Origin: an uncultured Lachnospiraceae bacterium
GTDB taxonomy: Bacteria > Bacillota > Clostridia > Lachnospirales > Lachnospiraceae
Assembly (NCBI GenBank): GCA_947593735.1
Contig: CANQDT010000001.1
Span: 62,001 to 126,000 of the forward strand
Direction of reading: 5' to 3'
DNA: 64,000 bases
Of this stretch, positions 32,038-40,688 are shown piece by piece. The translations under genes and the position numbers were made by a program. The notes below the pieces were generated by a model. It had not been told where the DNA came from. It saw only the letters and a list, made by a program, of their open reading frames with translations, and did no database searches. Position 1 is the stretch's first letter, and every line of letters starts with the position of its first letter.

Positions 32038-34671
32038 TCAGAGCTGCTCGCCCGCAACTTCTTCCGCCTTTTGGAGCGCGGCATCAATTCCAGCCGGATT
32101 TTTCCCGCCCGCCTGCGCCATGTTCGGGCGACCTCCTCCGCCGCCTCCGACAAGCCCGGAAATCGCTTTGATCAGGTTTCCGGCGTGCGCGCCGGCTTGT
32201 CCCGCTTTCTCTCCGACCATGGAAATCAGGTTGACTTTTCCGCCTGTCTCCGAAGCGAGCACAAGAATGTCCGCTTTCTCTCTGAGCTGATCGCCGAGAT
32301 TGCGCAGCCCGTTCATGTCAACGCCGCTGACCTTCGCAGCGAGGAACCGGAAGCCCTTGACTTCCCTGATCTGCTTCATAACGTCCCCGAGCGACTGGTT
32401 CGCCAGCTTGCTTTTCAGCTTTTCATTCTCGGAATGAAGCTGTTTCACTTCATCCTGCAGTCCCGCGATCTTTTCAGCCAGCCTGTCCGGTTCGCAGCGG
32501 GCGGCTTTCGCGGCATCATGCAGCTTTTCTTCTATTCCGGAATAATACTTTCGCAGACCGTCCGCGGTAACCGCTTCGATCCGGCGGACGCCCGCGGCGA
32601 CGCCGCCTTCCGATAATATCTTAAATCCATGGATGGTCCCGGTATTGCCCACATGGGTTCCTCCGCACAGTTCTGTGGAAAAATCGCCCATCCTTACGAC
32701 ACGGACTTTGTCTCCGTATTTTTCACCAAACAACGCCATCGCGCCCGTCTTTTTGGCGTCCTCAATATCCATGATTTCCGTAGAAACGGGAAGATCATTC
32801 TCAATCTCCCGGTTGACGATGTCCTCAACCCTGGCGATCTCCTCCGGCGTCATGGCAGTGAAATGGGAAAAGTCAAACCGGAGCCTGTCCTGATTCACGT
32901 CGGAGCCTGCCTGCTCGACATGCGTTCCAAGCACCATCCGAAGCGCTTTCTGCAGCAAATGGGTCGCGCTGTGGTTTTTGCCGGTCGATAACCGCCTGGC
33001 TTCGTCCACTTTGAGCGACGCGGTTTCTCCCGTCCGGATCATTCCACTGACCACTCTTCCGACATGACCGATCTTTCCTCCAGACAGCTTGATCGTATCC
33101 TGAACCTCAAATTCGCCTTCCGCCGTGCGGATCGTCCCGGTATCAGCCGCCTGTCCGCCGCTTGTCGCATAGAATGGCGTCCGCTCCACGATCACCGTAC
33201 CGGTTTCGCCATCCGACAACGCTTCCACGATCTCTGTCTCCGACGTCAGGACGGTTATCACGGATTCTCCCTCAAGCGTCTCATATCCGGTGAACTCTGA
33301 TGTAAGCGCGGGGGCGATCTCATCGTACACGGTCGCGTCCGCGCCCATATAATTGCTCGTCTTGCGGCTTGTCCGCGCCTTAACCCTCTGTTCCTCCATA
33401 CATGCCTGGAATCCGTCTTCGTCGATGCCGATCCCTTTTTCCTCCAGGATCTCCCTTGTCAGATCAAGCGGGAATCCATACGTATCATACAGCTTGAACG
33501 CGTCCGGTCCGGGCAGTTCCTTTTTGCCCTCCCGGTCAAGCCCTTCCGCCATTTCTGACAGGATCGACAGTCCCTGATCGATCGTCTTGCTGAATTTTTC
33601 TTCCTCCTGGCTCAGAACTTTAAAGATAAATTCTTTTTTCTCATCCAGCTCCGGATATCCGTCCTTTGCCGTCTCGATCACCGTATTGCTCAGAACCGAC
33701 AAAAACTGTCCCGGAATACCGAGCAGCCTTCCGTGCCGGGCGGCGCGCCGGATCAGCCTGCGCAGCACATATCCCCTGCCCTCGTTGGAGGGCATGATCC
33801 CGTCGGAGATCATGAAAGTCGCCGAACGGATATGATCCGTGATCAGGCGGATCGACACATCGACTTTTTCCTCTGTCTTATAGGTCTTCCCTGCAACCTC
33901 GCATACTTTATCGCGCAGGGAACGGATCGTATCCACATCGAAAATGGAATCCACGTCCTGCACAACGACCGCAAGGCGCTCCAGTCCCATTCCCGTATCA
34001 ATATTCTTCTGTTCCAGTTCTGTATAATTGCCCTTGCCGTCATTGTCAAACTGCGTAAATACATCATTCCAGACTTCCATGTACCGGTCACAGTCGCAGC
34101 CGACCGTGCAGTCGGGCTTCCCGCAGCCGTACGCTTCCCCGCGGTCATAATATACTTCGGAACACGGTCCGCACGGACCCGCGCCATGCTCCCAGAAATT
34201 ATCTTCTTTACCAAACCGGAAGATCCGCTCCGGCGCGATGCCGATATCATGATTCCAGATCTCAAACGCTTCCTCATCCTCGAGATAGATCGACGGATAC
34301 AGACGGTCCGGGTCCAGCCCGACCACTTCCGTCAGAAACTCCCAGGTCCATGCGATCGCTTCTTTTTTAAAATAATCACCAAATGAAAAATTGCCCAGCA
34401 TTTCAAAAAATGTTCCGTGCCGCGCCGTTTTTCCTACATTCTCAATATCTCCTGTCCGGATGCACTTCTGGCAGGTCGTTACTCTCCTGTTCGGCGGGAT
34501 TTCCGCCCCGGTAAAATATGGCTTCAAGGGAGCCATTCCTGAATTGATCAGCAGTAAGCTGTTATCGTTATGCGGGACCAGAGAAAAGCTCTTCATCCTG
34601 AGATGTCCCTTGCTTTCAAAAAACTCAAGGAACATGCGCCTCAAGTCGTTGACGCCGTATTTCTTATTCAT
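32038..34671 (-). CDS. alaS: Alanyl-tRNA synthetase
   Basis: An 877-residue class II synthetase that charges tRNA-Ala. The catalytic core opens with VNDLRRMFLEFF and TCQKCIRTGDIENVG; the editing domain has the zinc motif HSATHLLQKAL and, further on, CGGTHVGNTG. The Gly-rich C-terminal domain (GLVGGGGGGRPNMAQAGG) is complete. The ATG at 34671 is preferred over 34680, because AGGAGG ends directly at the latter and is 9 nt from the former. The start overlaps the stop of a 45-codon gene by 8 bp, implying translational coupling. Confidence 0.97.
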   Translation of the reverse strand: MNKKYGVNDLRRMFLEFFESKGHLRMKSFSLVPHNDNSLLLINSGMAPLKPYFTGAEIPPNRRVTTCQKCIRTGDIENVGKTARHGTFFEMLGNFSFGDYFKKEAIAWTWEFLTEVVGLDPDRLYPSIYLEDEEAFEIWNHDIGIAPERIFRFGKEDNFWEHGAGPCGPCSEVYYDRGEAYGCGKPDCTVGCDCDRYMEVWNDVFTQFDNDGKGNYTELEQKNIDTGMGLERLAVVVQDVDSIFDVDTIRSLRDKVCEVAGKTYKTEEKVDVSIRLITDHIRSATFMISDGIMPSNEGRGYVLRRLIRRAARHGRLLGIPGQFLSVLSNTVIETAKDGYPELDEKKEFIFKVLSQEEEKFSKTIDQGLSILSEMAEGLDREGKKELPGPDAFKLYDTYGFPLDLTREILEEKGIGIDEDGFQACMEEQRVKARTSRKTSNYMGADATVYDEIAPALTSEFTGYETLEGESVITVLTSETEIVEALSDGETGTVIVERTPFYATSGGQAADTGTIRTAEGEFEVQDTIKLSGGKIGHVGRVVSGMIRTGETASLKVDEARRLSTGKNHSATHLLQKALRMVLGTHVEQAGSDVNQDRLRFDFSHFTAMTPEEIARVEDIVNREIENDLPVSTEIMDIEDAKKTGAMALFGEKYGDKVRVVRMGDFSTELCGGTHVGNTGTIHGFKILSEGGVAAGVRRIEAVTADGLRKYYSGIEEKLHDAAKAARCEPDRLAEKIAGLQDEVKQLHSENEKLKSKLANQSLGDVMKQIREVKGFRFLAAKVSGVDMNGLRNLGDQLREKADILVLASETGGKVNLISMVGEKAGQAGAHAGNLIKAISGLVGGGGGGRPNMAQAGGKNPAGIDAALQKAEEVAGEQL

Positions 34672-34801
34672 TGGTATCATCCTCCTGTCCGGCAGACTTC
34701 TTTTCCCGAATTGTTTTTCCTAAAAATACGCCCGCGATCGCGACCGCGATCAGAAAAACATACTTGATACAATATGATAAAAATTCAGATAAAAATGCCA
34801 T
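34664..34801 (-). CDS. 45-residue single-pass membrane protein upstream of alaS
   Basis: A small gene with a clear ribosome site (AAAGGAG, 8 nt before the ATG at 34801). The product begins MAFLSEFLSYCIKYVFLI, has one membrane segment at about residues 13-30 (KYVFLIAVAIAGVFLG) and a charged tail KTIREKKSAG..DDTNE. Its stop codon lies inside the alaS start region and the AGGAGG for alaS is within its last codons, so translating it should feed ribosomes to alaS. No family is recognised. It could be a real small membrane protein or mainly a coupling device. Confidence 0.75.
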   Translation of the reverse strand: MAFLSEFLSYCIKYVFLIAVAIAGVFLGKTIREKKSAGQEDDTNE

Positions 34802-34822
34802 GTCTTTTTCTCCTTTTGTATG

Positions 34823-34851
34823 ACTTTATCATATTTAATTCCCGCATTCAA
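34823..34851 (-). promoter_or_regulatory. Promoter for the small membrane protein and alaS
   Basis: TTGAAT (34846-34851), 17-bp spacer, TAAAGT (34823-34828) on the minus strand. The -35 lies in the last codons of the trp ATPase gene. No T-box precedes alaS. Confidence 0.6.
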
Positions 34852-35608
34852 TACTAATTTGATTAAATTTATCCAGCACATCCTCCACCTGGAGCGCCTC
34901 TTTTTCCTCTCCGCTCCGGTCAATGATGATCGTGCCCTGGTGCATCATGATCAGCCGATTCCCATACTCGATCGCGTACCGCAGATTATGCGTTACCATG
35001 ATTGTCGTCAGGTTTTTCTCCCGTACGATCGTGTCCGTCAGCTGCATGATGATCTCCGCCGTTTTCGGGTCAAGCGCCGCCGTATGTTCGTCCAGGATCA
35101 GATAATCGATCGGCGTCATCGTCGTCATCAGGAGCGCGAGCGCCTGCCTCTGTCCGCCGGACAGGTTCCCGACCTTCACATATAGCTTATCTTCCAGCCC
35201 GAGCCCGAGCGGACGGAGAATGTCCCTATAGTACTCGATCCTCTTTTTATTGGTCCCTGCCGTCAAGTTAAAACTTTTGTTTTTGTTATCGGCAAGCGAC
35301 ATATTTTCCAGAATGGTCATCGACGGGCATGTTCCGAGCGCCGGATTCTGGAAGACGCGCCCGATCCGGGCGTGCCTGCGATATTCCTTTTCCCTGGTCA
35401 TATCCACATGGTCGATCGAGATCCCGCCGCTGTCAACCGGAATGCTGCCGCAGATGATATTCAAAAGAGACGTTTTCCCGGAACCGTTGCTTCCGACTAT
35501 GGATACAAACTGATGATCCTCCACCGTAAAATTGAAATCGTCAAAAAGGCACATTTCATTCACTGTGCCGGGGTTATAATATTTATAGATATTTTTTAAC
35601 TCAAGCAC
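34835..35608 (-). CDS. trpZ: ABC transporter ATP-binding protein, tryptophan uptake
   Basis: A 257-residue ATPase with Walker A GSNGSGKTS near 39-47, signature LSGGQRQALA near 149-158, Walker B YLILDEHTAALD near 168-179, and His in VTHNLRYA. The usual DEP after Walker B is DEH here. It is the third gene of a transporter whose permease and binding protein are of the COG4120/COG2984 type. The Trp-specific T-box in the leader makes tryptophan (or a close precursor) the likely cargo. It overlaps the permease gene by 8 bp. Confidence 0.88.
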   Translation of the reverse strand: MLELKNIYKYYNPGTVNEMCLFDDFNFTVEDHQFVSIVGSNGSGKTSLLNIICGSIPVDSGGISIDHVDMTREKEYRRHARIGRVFQNPALGTCPSMTILENMSLADNKNKSFNLTAGTNKKRIEYYRDILRPLGLGLEDKLYVKVGNLSGGQRQALALLMTTMTPIDYLILDEHTAALDPKTAEIIMQLTDTIVREKNLTTIMVTHNLRYAIEYGNRLIMMHQGTIIIDRSGEEKEALQVEDVLDKFNQISIECGN

Positions 35609-36482
35609 TGATCTTCACCTTCTTTTTATCAAAATTCAGGATCAGGATCAGGAACAGCAGAACCGCCGTGATCAGCTTCATATCCTGCGCGGCGAGCCCA
35701 AGCGCGATCGCAATGGCGACACAGGCTTTATACAGGATCGATCCGACGACCACCGCCGTTGTTCCCCGTATCTTTGAGCTGCTGCGGAACAGGTTGGTGC
35801 CCATGATCACGCTGGCGAGACCGATCACGATCGCGCCGGTTCCCATGGATATTTCAAAAAATCCCTGCTGCTGCGCCATCACCGCGCCGCTCAGCGAGAC
35901 AAGCCCGTTCGCGATCGAGAGACCCACGATCTTGACCTTTCCATTGTCTTTGGCAAGGGACGTCACCAGGGTGGGATTGTCCCCCACCGCCCGGAGCAGA
36001 TATCCGGATTTCGTATTCAGGTACGCGTCCAGAAGTCCTTTTGCCGCGAATGCCACGACGGCGATCACAAAAACCGTTACATACGGACCGACAGCGGGCG
36101 GCAGTTTCCTCGTTGCAGCATTGTCAAAAATGCTGTCCCTGCTGAACAGGGGAAGATTGGCGATTCCTCCCGCGATCCTCAGGTTGATCGTATAGAGCGC
36201 CGTCATTGTAATCACGCTGGAGATCAGATCCCGGACATGGAATTTTACATGGATCACTCCGGTCACGACTCCCGCCAGCATTCCCGCCAGAAGCGCGGCA
36301 GCCAGCGTCAGGAACGGATTCCAGCCTTTTATGATCAGAACGGCGCTTACGGAAGCTCCCAGAGGGAAGCTCCCGTCTACCGTCAGATCCGGAAAATCTA
36401 AAATTTTATAGGTAATATATACCCCCAGAGCCAGGATCGCGTAAATCAGTCCCTGCTCCAACACTCCGATCAGGATTGTCAT
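35601..36482 (-). CDS. trpY: ABC transporter permease, tryptophan uptake
   Basis: A 293-residue integral membrane protein with about eight hydrophobic segments, beginning MTILIGVLEQGLIYAILALGVYITYKI, and with VDGSFPLGA and GLASVIMGTNLF. It belongs to the branched-chain/ribose-like permease group that pairs with COG2984 binding proteins. It sits 30 bp after the binding-protein gene and overlaps the ATPase gene. The single permease presumably forms a homodimer. Substrate assignment rests on the T-box upstream. Confidence 0.88.
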   Translation of the reverse strand: MTILIGVLEQGLIYAILALGVYITYKILDFPDLTVDGSFPLGASVSAVLIIKGWNPFLTLAAALLAGMLAGVVTGVIHVKFHVRDLISSVITMTALYTINLRIAGGIANLPLFSRDSIFDNAATRKLPPAVGPYVTVFVIAVVAFAAKGLLDAYLNTKSGYLLRAVGDNPTLVTSLAKDNGKVKIVGLSIANGLVSLSGAVMAQQQGFFEISMGTGAIVIGLASVIMGTNLFRSSSKIRGTTAVVVGSILYKACVAIAIALGLAAQDMKLITAVLLFLILILNFDKKKVKISA

Positions 36483-36512
36483 ACTATTCTCCGCCTTCTC
36501 TTTTCCCTGTCT

Positions 36513-37544
36513 TTATTCCTCACTGATTTCATCAAAAACTTCAACCGCCGTATCTTCAACGGAAGAAACGTCGATATTCAGATTTTCCGCCGCTTTCGTG
36601 TTCAGATACAGACCGCTCTCCGTGATCGTCTCATACGGGATCTCGCTTGCCTTTTTCTCACCCTTCAATACCTGCGCAGCCATCTTCCCGGTCTGTACGC
36701 CGAGGGCAATATAATCCAGCCCTTCCGCTGCCAGACAGCCTTTCTTCACCTGCTCGATCTCGCTTCCGAATACAGGGATATTTGCCTTGTTCGCCTTATC
36801 GAGAACGGTCGGCAGCGATTCTACCACCGTATTGTCCGTCAGGTTGTTGAGGCAGTCTACTTTCGTCAGGATGCTGTCCGTCGCGAGCGGCACGTCCGCG
36901 GACGCGCTGACGCCCTGCGTCACGATCTCAAACCCATACTCGCCAGCCGCTTCTTCATATTCCTTGATCGACGCAACAGAATTGACCTCGCTGGTCGTAT
37001 AGAGAATACCGATCTTCTTCGCGTCCGGCAGAATCGAACGGATCATTTTCAGCTGCGCGTCCACCGCGAGCTTGTCGGAGGTTCCGGTCACTTCTCCTAC
37101 CGGTGTCCCGTCTTCGCTGGCAAGTTCCGCGTCAACCGGAGCGGTTACCGCGGTATAAATAACAGGGATCCCCGCTTTCTTCCCGGCGTTGTACATCGCC
37201 TGCGCGGACGGCGTCGCGATCCCGCATAACAGGTCTACTTTCTTCTGGACAAAGTTCGTCGCGATCTGTCCGGCTGTCCCCGTATCCGTATTCGCGTTCT
37301 GGAGCTCGATCGTCAGGTTCTTGCCTTCCTCGATCCCTTCCTCCTTCAGTCCCTGCACGAAGCCCTCGTAGCAATTATCCAGAGAGCCGTGCTGCGCGAA
37401 CTGGTTTACGCCAATCGTATACGTTTTCTGTCCATCCGCCGCCTCGTTCGTCTTCTGATCTGCCGACTCTCCGCCGTTTCCGCATCCTGCGAGTGTGGCT
37501 GCCATGAAAATGGCGGTTAATCCTGTCGCTAATAATCGTTTCAT
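36513..37544 (-). CDS. trpX: Substrate-binding lipoprotein of the tryptophan ABC transporter
   Basis: A 343-residue lipoprotein. The signal peptide MKRLLATGLTAIFMAATLAGC has the lipobox LAGC (Cys about residue 21), followed by a Gly/Ser/Glu-rich linker. The mature part is of the COG2984/ABC_sub_bind type (GVNQFAQHGSLDNCYEGF; GIPVIYTAVTAPVDAEL). The ATG at 37544 has AAAGGAG upstream; a longer in-frame reading back to 37646 has no signal peptide and no ribosome site. It is the first gene after the Trp T-box leader, so it should bind tryptophan outside the cell (inference from the riboswitch). Confidence 0.9.
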   Translation of the reverse strand: MKRLLATGLTAIFMAATLAGCGNGGESADQKTNEAADGQKTYTIGVNQFAQHGSLDNCYEGFVQGLKEEGIEEGKNLTIELQNANTDTGTAGQIATNFVQKKVDLLCGIATPSAQAMYNAGKKAGIPVIYTAVTAPVDAELASEDGTPVGEVTGTSDKLAVDAQLKMIRSILPDAKKIGILYTTSEVNSVASIKEYEEAAGEYGFEIVTQGVSASADVPLATDSILTKVDCLNNLTDNTVVESLPTVLDKANKANIPVFGSEIEQVKKGCLAAEGLDYIALGVQTGKMAAQVLKGEKKASEIPYETITESGLYLNTKAAENLNIDVSSVEDTAVEVFDEISEE

Positions 37545-37671
37545 CCTTTTATTCTCCTTTTTCTTTGATTTCAGTATGACCCACTTTCCGCTGCTTTTCA
37601 TCCGCTGCGGACCATGCGCAGTATTCCTGCCTGTTCGCGGACGCATGATCCTTTGCTCCCCCCGGTATCAT

Positions 37672-37734
37672 AAAAAATGCCTTCGGCATATCAGCTCCCC
37701 TGCCCCTCATTCATGAGGGGAGAAGGCATTTTTT
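37672..37734 (-). terminator. Second strong terminator-like stem in the trpX leader
   Basis: The arms AAAAAATGCCTTC (37672-37684) and GAAGGCATTTTTT (37722-37734) form a 13-bp stem around an inner CCCCTCAT/ATGAGGGG hairpin (37703-37720). On the minus strand it ends in TTTTTT. It lies between the T-box terminator and trpX, about 130 nt before the gene. From 37545 to 37671 I see only the ribosome site. Confidence 0.7.
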
Positions 37735-37802
37735 GCGCACGAGCAGGCTGTGAAGCAGCAGTTTCCTCTCTGCGAGCTGCGCATCCAGCCGGAGGCTTTT
37801 TC

Positions 37803-37829
37803 TGTCACAGGACGAAATTTCCTGTGACA
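37803..37829 (-). other. Perfect 9-bp hairpin just after the T-box terminator
   Basis: TGTCACAGG and CCTGTGACA flank a 9-nt loop, followed on the minus strand by GAAAAAGCC rather than a T-run. It may be a stability hairpin or a degenerate second terminator. Confidence 0.45.
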
Positions 37830-37830
37830 T

Positions 37831-38085
37831 AAAAAACCGTCCCAGGAAATCCTTGAGACGGGTATAGTATCCGCGGTACCACTCAAATTGATGCAAGCAT
37901 CCACTCTGCCATGTACGATCATACACTCCCTGTTGATAACGGATCGGGATCTCCCGTCGGCGCCTACTATCTCGTTCGGGGCCGCCCTCAAAAGTCCATT
38001 CAGCGTAGAATTCCATACCGCATTTCCACCAGCAGCGGCTCTCTGCCATATCCTTCTATCGCTTACTACTCTTTCTCATCGGTTA
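37831..38085 (-). ncRNA. Tryptophan T-box riboswitch
   Basis: A T-box leader of about 255 nt. Stem I elements AGAGAG and GCTGGTGGAAATGCGG are present, then the specifier loop GAATGGAC with codon UGG at 37996-37998. The T-box itself, GAGTGGTACCGCGG, is at 37871-37884, and the terminator (CCCGTCTC..GGGACGGTTTTTT) at 37831-37862. Uncharged tRNA-Trp would pair with UGG and the T-box bulge, favour the antiterminator and switch on trpXYZ. The specifier is read from the expected place relative to the conserved loops, not from a folded model. Confidence 0.88.
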
Positions 38086-38091
38086 TTATTT

Positions 38092-38120
38092 AATATACTC
38101 CTGTTGTCCTAAATTGTCAA
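38092..38120 (-). promoter_or_regulatory. Promoter of the trp transporter T-box operon
   Basis: TTGACA (38115-38120), 17-bp spacer, TATATT (38092-38097) on the minus strand: near consensus, about 7 nt before the leader. The -35 lies inside the last codons of the SpoIIM-like gene. Confidence 0.8.
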
Positions 38121-38447
38121 TGAAATTATTGCCTGGAGGCAGCAGAAAATGCTGAACACAAATCCCACGAACACGCCTATGACGCAGAAAAACAGCCGGA
38201 CCGGGAGCAGGAAGTACAGCAGGACGCCGACGATTGCCTGCTTTAAGCGCAGGGAAAAAAGATACATCCATACGTCTTTTCCGATCCGGATCGTTCTCAG
38301 CAGTTCCGGGATCGTATAGTAGATCTCCCCGCTTCCGGGATCCATCTTCCAATAATTCAGATTAAAATACAGGGTGCCGAGCAGAACGCCGAGCAGGATC
38401 GATCCGCAAAACAGCCGTCCGTGCCGCAGGGCGGTTTTCTTTTTCAC
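38109..38447 (-). CDS. SpoIIM-like membrane protein, probably C-terminally shortened
   Basis: A 112-residue protein with hydrophobic segments near 13-29, 66-82 and 86-107. The pattern and its place directly after nudF match SpoIIM (stage II sporulation protein M), which helps forespore engulfment peptidoglycan hydrolysis. Known SpoIIM proteins have about 200 residues; this one stops (TAG at 38109) after the middle hydrophobic pair, and the next bases are the trp T-box promoter. The second half seems lost. Sequence similarity is low, so the family call leans on context. Confidence 0.55.
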   Translation of the reverse strand: MKKKTALRHGRLFCGSILLGVLLGTLYFNLNYWKMDPGSGEIYYTIPELLRTIRIGKDVWMYLFSLRLKQAIVGVLLYFLLPVRLFFCVIGVFVGFVFSIFCCLQAIISLTI

Positions 38448-38472
38448 AGGATACCATTTCCGTTTTTTATAA

Positions 38473-39012
38473 CTATATGCCCCGGATCATCTGCTGATAC
38501 ATCAAAACTGCCGCGATCGTCTTGGCGTCGATGATCGTTCCCTCCATGATCATCGCGACCAGTTCCTCCAGCGAATATTTCCGGACGGAAATCATCTCAT
38601 CTTCATCCAGGTTCTGTTTTGTCTTTCCCGTCACATTCGCCCAATACAGGGAAACGATCTCATTGCTGAATCCGATCGCGGTCACGATGCTGGTCAGATG
38701 GTGCGCCGTGTCCGCGACATATCCGGTCTCCTCCTCCAGCTCGCGGAGAGCCGCGGCGCCCGGATCCGTTTCCCCCTTATTGATCCCGCCCGCCGGGATC
38801 TCAAGCGTTTCCCGGTCAAGGCTGTTCCGGTACTGCCGGACCATAATGATCTTCCCGTCCTCGTCCACCGGCAGGATTGCCGCCGCGCCGTTGTGGACCA
38901 CCAGATCCCATTCGACTTCCTTCCCGTTCGGCATCTGAATGTGATCGCGGTAAAAATCAACGATCTTCCCTTTGTATACCAGCTCCTTGCGAAGCTTCTT
39001 ATAACCTGCCAT
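38473..39012 (-). CDS. nudF: NUDIX hydrolase, ADP-ribose pyrophosphatase type
   Basis: A 179-residue NudF-like hydrolase that cleaves ADP-ribose and related nucleotides. The Nudix box GGINKGETDPGAAALRELEEE begins near residue 76, with the ADP-ribose pyrophosphatase features QYRNSLDRETLEIPAG before it. GGAGGG lies just upstream of the ATG, immediately after the rny terminator, leaving no space for a separate promoter. It should therefore depend on read-through from rny. The SpoIIM-like gene follows 25 bp later. Confidence 0.93.
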   Translation of the reverse strand: MAGYKKLRKELVYKGKIVDFYRDHIQMPNGKEVEWDLVVHNGAAAILPVDEDGKIIMVRQYRNSLDRETLEIPAGGINKGETDPGAAALRELEEETGYVADTAHHLTSIVTAIGFSNEIVSLYWANVTGKTKQNLDEDEMISVRKYSLEELVAMIMEGTIIDAKTIAAVLMYQQMIRGI

Positions 39013-39030
39013 TGTTTCCCTCCTTACAGG

Positions 39031-39060
39031 AAAAGGTGCCAGAATACTCTGACACCTAAA
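39031..39060 (-). terminator. Leaky intrinsic terminator between rny and nudF
   Basis: AGGTGCCAGA (39034-39043) pairs with TCTGACACCT (39048-39057) with one wobble pair and a 4-nt loop. The minus strand then reads TTTTCC. The nudF ribosome site starts right after it. Confidence 0.65.
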
Positions 39061-39063
39061 AAA

Positions 39064-40614
39064 TTATTTCGCAAAATCAGTTACACGTGACTCTCTGATC
39101 AGGTTTACTTTGATATGGCCGGGATATTCCATCTCATCCTCGATCCGTTTGGAAATGTCACGGGCCATCAGCACCATATCCGCATCGCTTACCTGCTCAG
39201 GAATGACCATCACACGAATTTCACGTCCTGCCTGAATAGCAAAAGATTTATCAACGCCTTTGAAGTTATCAGCGATTTCTTCCAATTGTCTCAATCGGGT
39301 CGTGTAAGAATCCAGCGTCTCGCGTCTCGCTCCGGGACGGGCAGCCGATATCGCATCCGCCGCCTGTACGATCCAGGCGATCATCGACTCCGGTTCCACG
39401 TCTCCATGGTGGGACTGAACCGCGTTCACAACCACTTTCGATTCTTTGTATTTCTTACATAAATCAACGCCGATCTCAATATGCGACCCTTCGATCTCAT
39501 GGTCGATCGACTTTCCGATATCATGTAACAAACCTGCACGCTTCGCCAACCGGATATCCAGTCCCAATTCTCCTGCCAGAAGCCCGCTCAGATGAGCGAC
39601 CTCGATGGAATGTTTCAGCGCGTTCTGTCCATAACTGGTACGGAACTTCATGCGGCCCAGCAGACGGATCAGCTCCGGATGGATCCCGGGAACTCCAACT
39701 TCCAATGCAGCGGCTTCCCCTTCTTCCCTCATGGTCTGTTCCAGTTCTTTTCGGGCTTTTTCTACTGTTTCCTCGATTCTGGCAGGATGGATGCGCCCAT
39801 CCAGAATCAGTTTCTCCAGCGCAAGTCTCGCTACTTCCCTGCGCACCGGATCAAAGCTGGATAATACAACTGCTTCCGGCGTATCGTCAATGATCAGTTC
39901 TACGCCGGTCAACGTCTCGAGAGTACGGATATTCCGTCCTTCCCTGCCAATAATGCGACCTTTCATCTCATCGTTCGGCAGCTGCACCAGAGTGATCGTC
40001 GCCTCGGCAACATGGTCGGCGGCGCACTTCTGGATCGCCGTGACAAGGATGTCCTTCGCCCTCTTATTGGCTTCCTCCTTGGCCCTTGTCTCAAGTTCCT
40101 TGACAAGATTGGCTGTCTCGATCTTTACTTCATCCTCAACCGTTTTTAATAAATAGTCTTTTGCCTGTTCAGAGGTTAAACCAGAAATTCTTTCCAGTTC
40201 CTGCTGACGTTTCTCCGATAGAGTCCTGACGCGCTCTTTCTCCTTCTCAAGTTCCGCTTCCCGGGCTGTAAGTTTGGATTCTTTCTTTTCCATCGCTTCC
40301 GACTTACGTTCCAGGACTTCTTCCTTGTTCAGGACACGCTTCTCATATCGTTGTAACTCTGTTCTGCGTTCTCTTGACTCTTTCTCAAACTCATTTTTCG
40401 CCTTGATGGACTCTTCCTTGGCTTCCAGGAGCGCTTCGCGCTTCTTCGCTTCCGCAGTCCGGACGCCCTCGTCGATGATCTCACGGGCTTTTTCTTCCGC
40501 GCTGCCGATCTTTGCCTCAACGATCTTCTTGCGATATACGTTGCAGATGGCCCAGGTAGCCGGTACGGCGACAATGAGTGTAACAAGAATCGCAATAACG
40601 TCTGTTACAGACAC
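39064..40614 (-). CDS. rny: Ribonuclease Y
   Basis: A 516-residue membrane-anchored endoribonuclease that starts mRNA decay in Bacillota. It has an N-terminal membrane segment (residues 5-24), a long charged coiled coil to about 200, a KH domain ([15 protein letters not shown] near 220) and an HD domain with [10 protein letters not shown] near 365. The start is a GTG (40614) with AGGAGG before it. A strong promoter overlaps the 3' end of recX. The order cinA-recA-recX-rny matches other Bacillota. Confidence 0.97.
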   Translation of the reverse strand: MSVTDVIAILVTLIVAVPATWAICNVYRKKIVEAKIGSAEEKAREIIDEGVRTAEAKKREALLEAKEESIKAKNEFEKESRERRTELQRYEKRVLNKEEVLERKSEAMEKKESKLTAREAELEKEKERVRTLSEKRQQELERISGLTSEQAKDYLLKTVEDEVKIETANLVKELETRAKEEANKRAKDILVTAIQKCAADHVAEATITLVQLPNDEMKGRIIGREGRNIRTLETLTGVELIIDDTPEAVVLSSFDPVRREVARLALEKLILDGRIHPARIEETVEKARKELEQTMREEGEAAALEVGVPGIHPELIRLLGRMKFRTSYGQNALKHSIEVAHLSGLLAGELGLDIRLAKRAGLLHDIGKSIDHEIEGSHIEIGVDLCKKYKESKVVVNAVQSHHGDVEPESMIAWIVQAADAISAARPGARRETLDSYTTRLRQLEEIADNFKGVDKSFAIQAGREIRVMVIPEQVSDADMVLMARDISKRIEDEMEYPGHIKVNLIRESRVTDFAK

Positions 40615-40659
40615 AGGAGCACCTCCTTATTCAATTTATTGTATAACTACAACAGTTCA

Positions 40660-40688
40660 ATTCTATACTCATTCTCCATAAATGTCAA
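40660..40688 (-). promoter_or_regulatory. Promoter of rny
   Basis: TTGACA (40683-40688), 17-bp spacer, TAGAAT (40660-40665) on the minus strand, overlapping the last codons of recX. Confidence 0.75.

Noticed and set aside
34802..34834. Alanine T-box before alaS
   Set aside because: Only about 15 nt separate the predicted transcript start from the small upstream gene; no T-box sequence is present. The T-box in this region belongs to the trp transporter.
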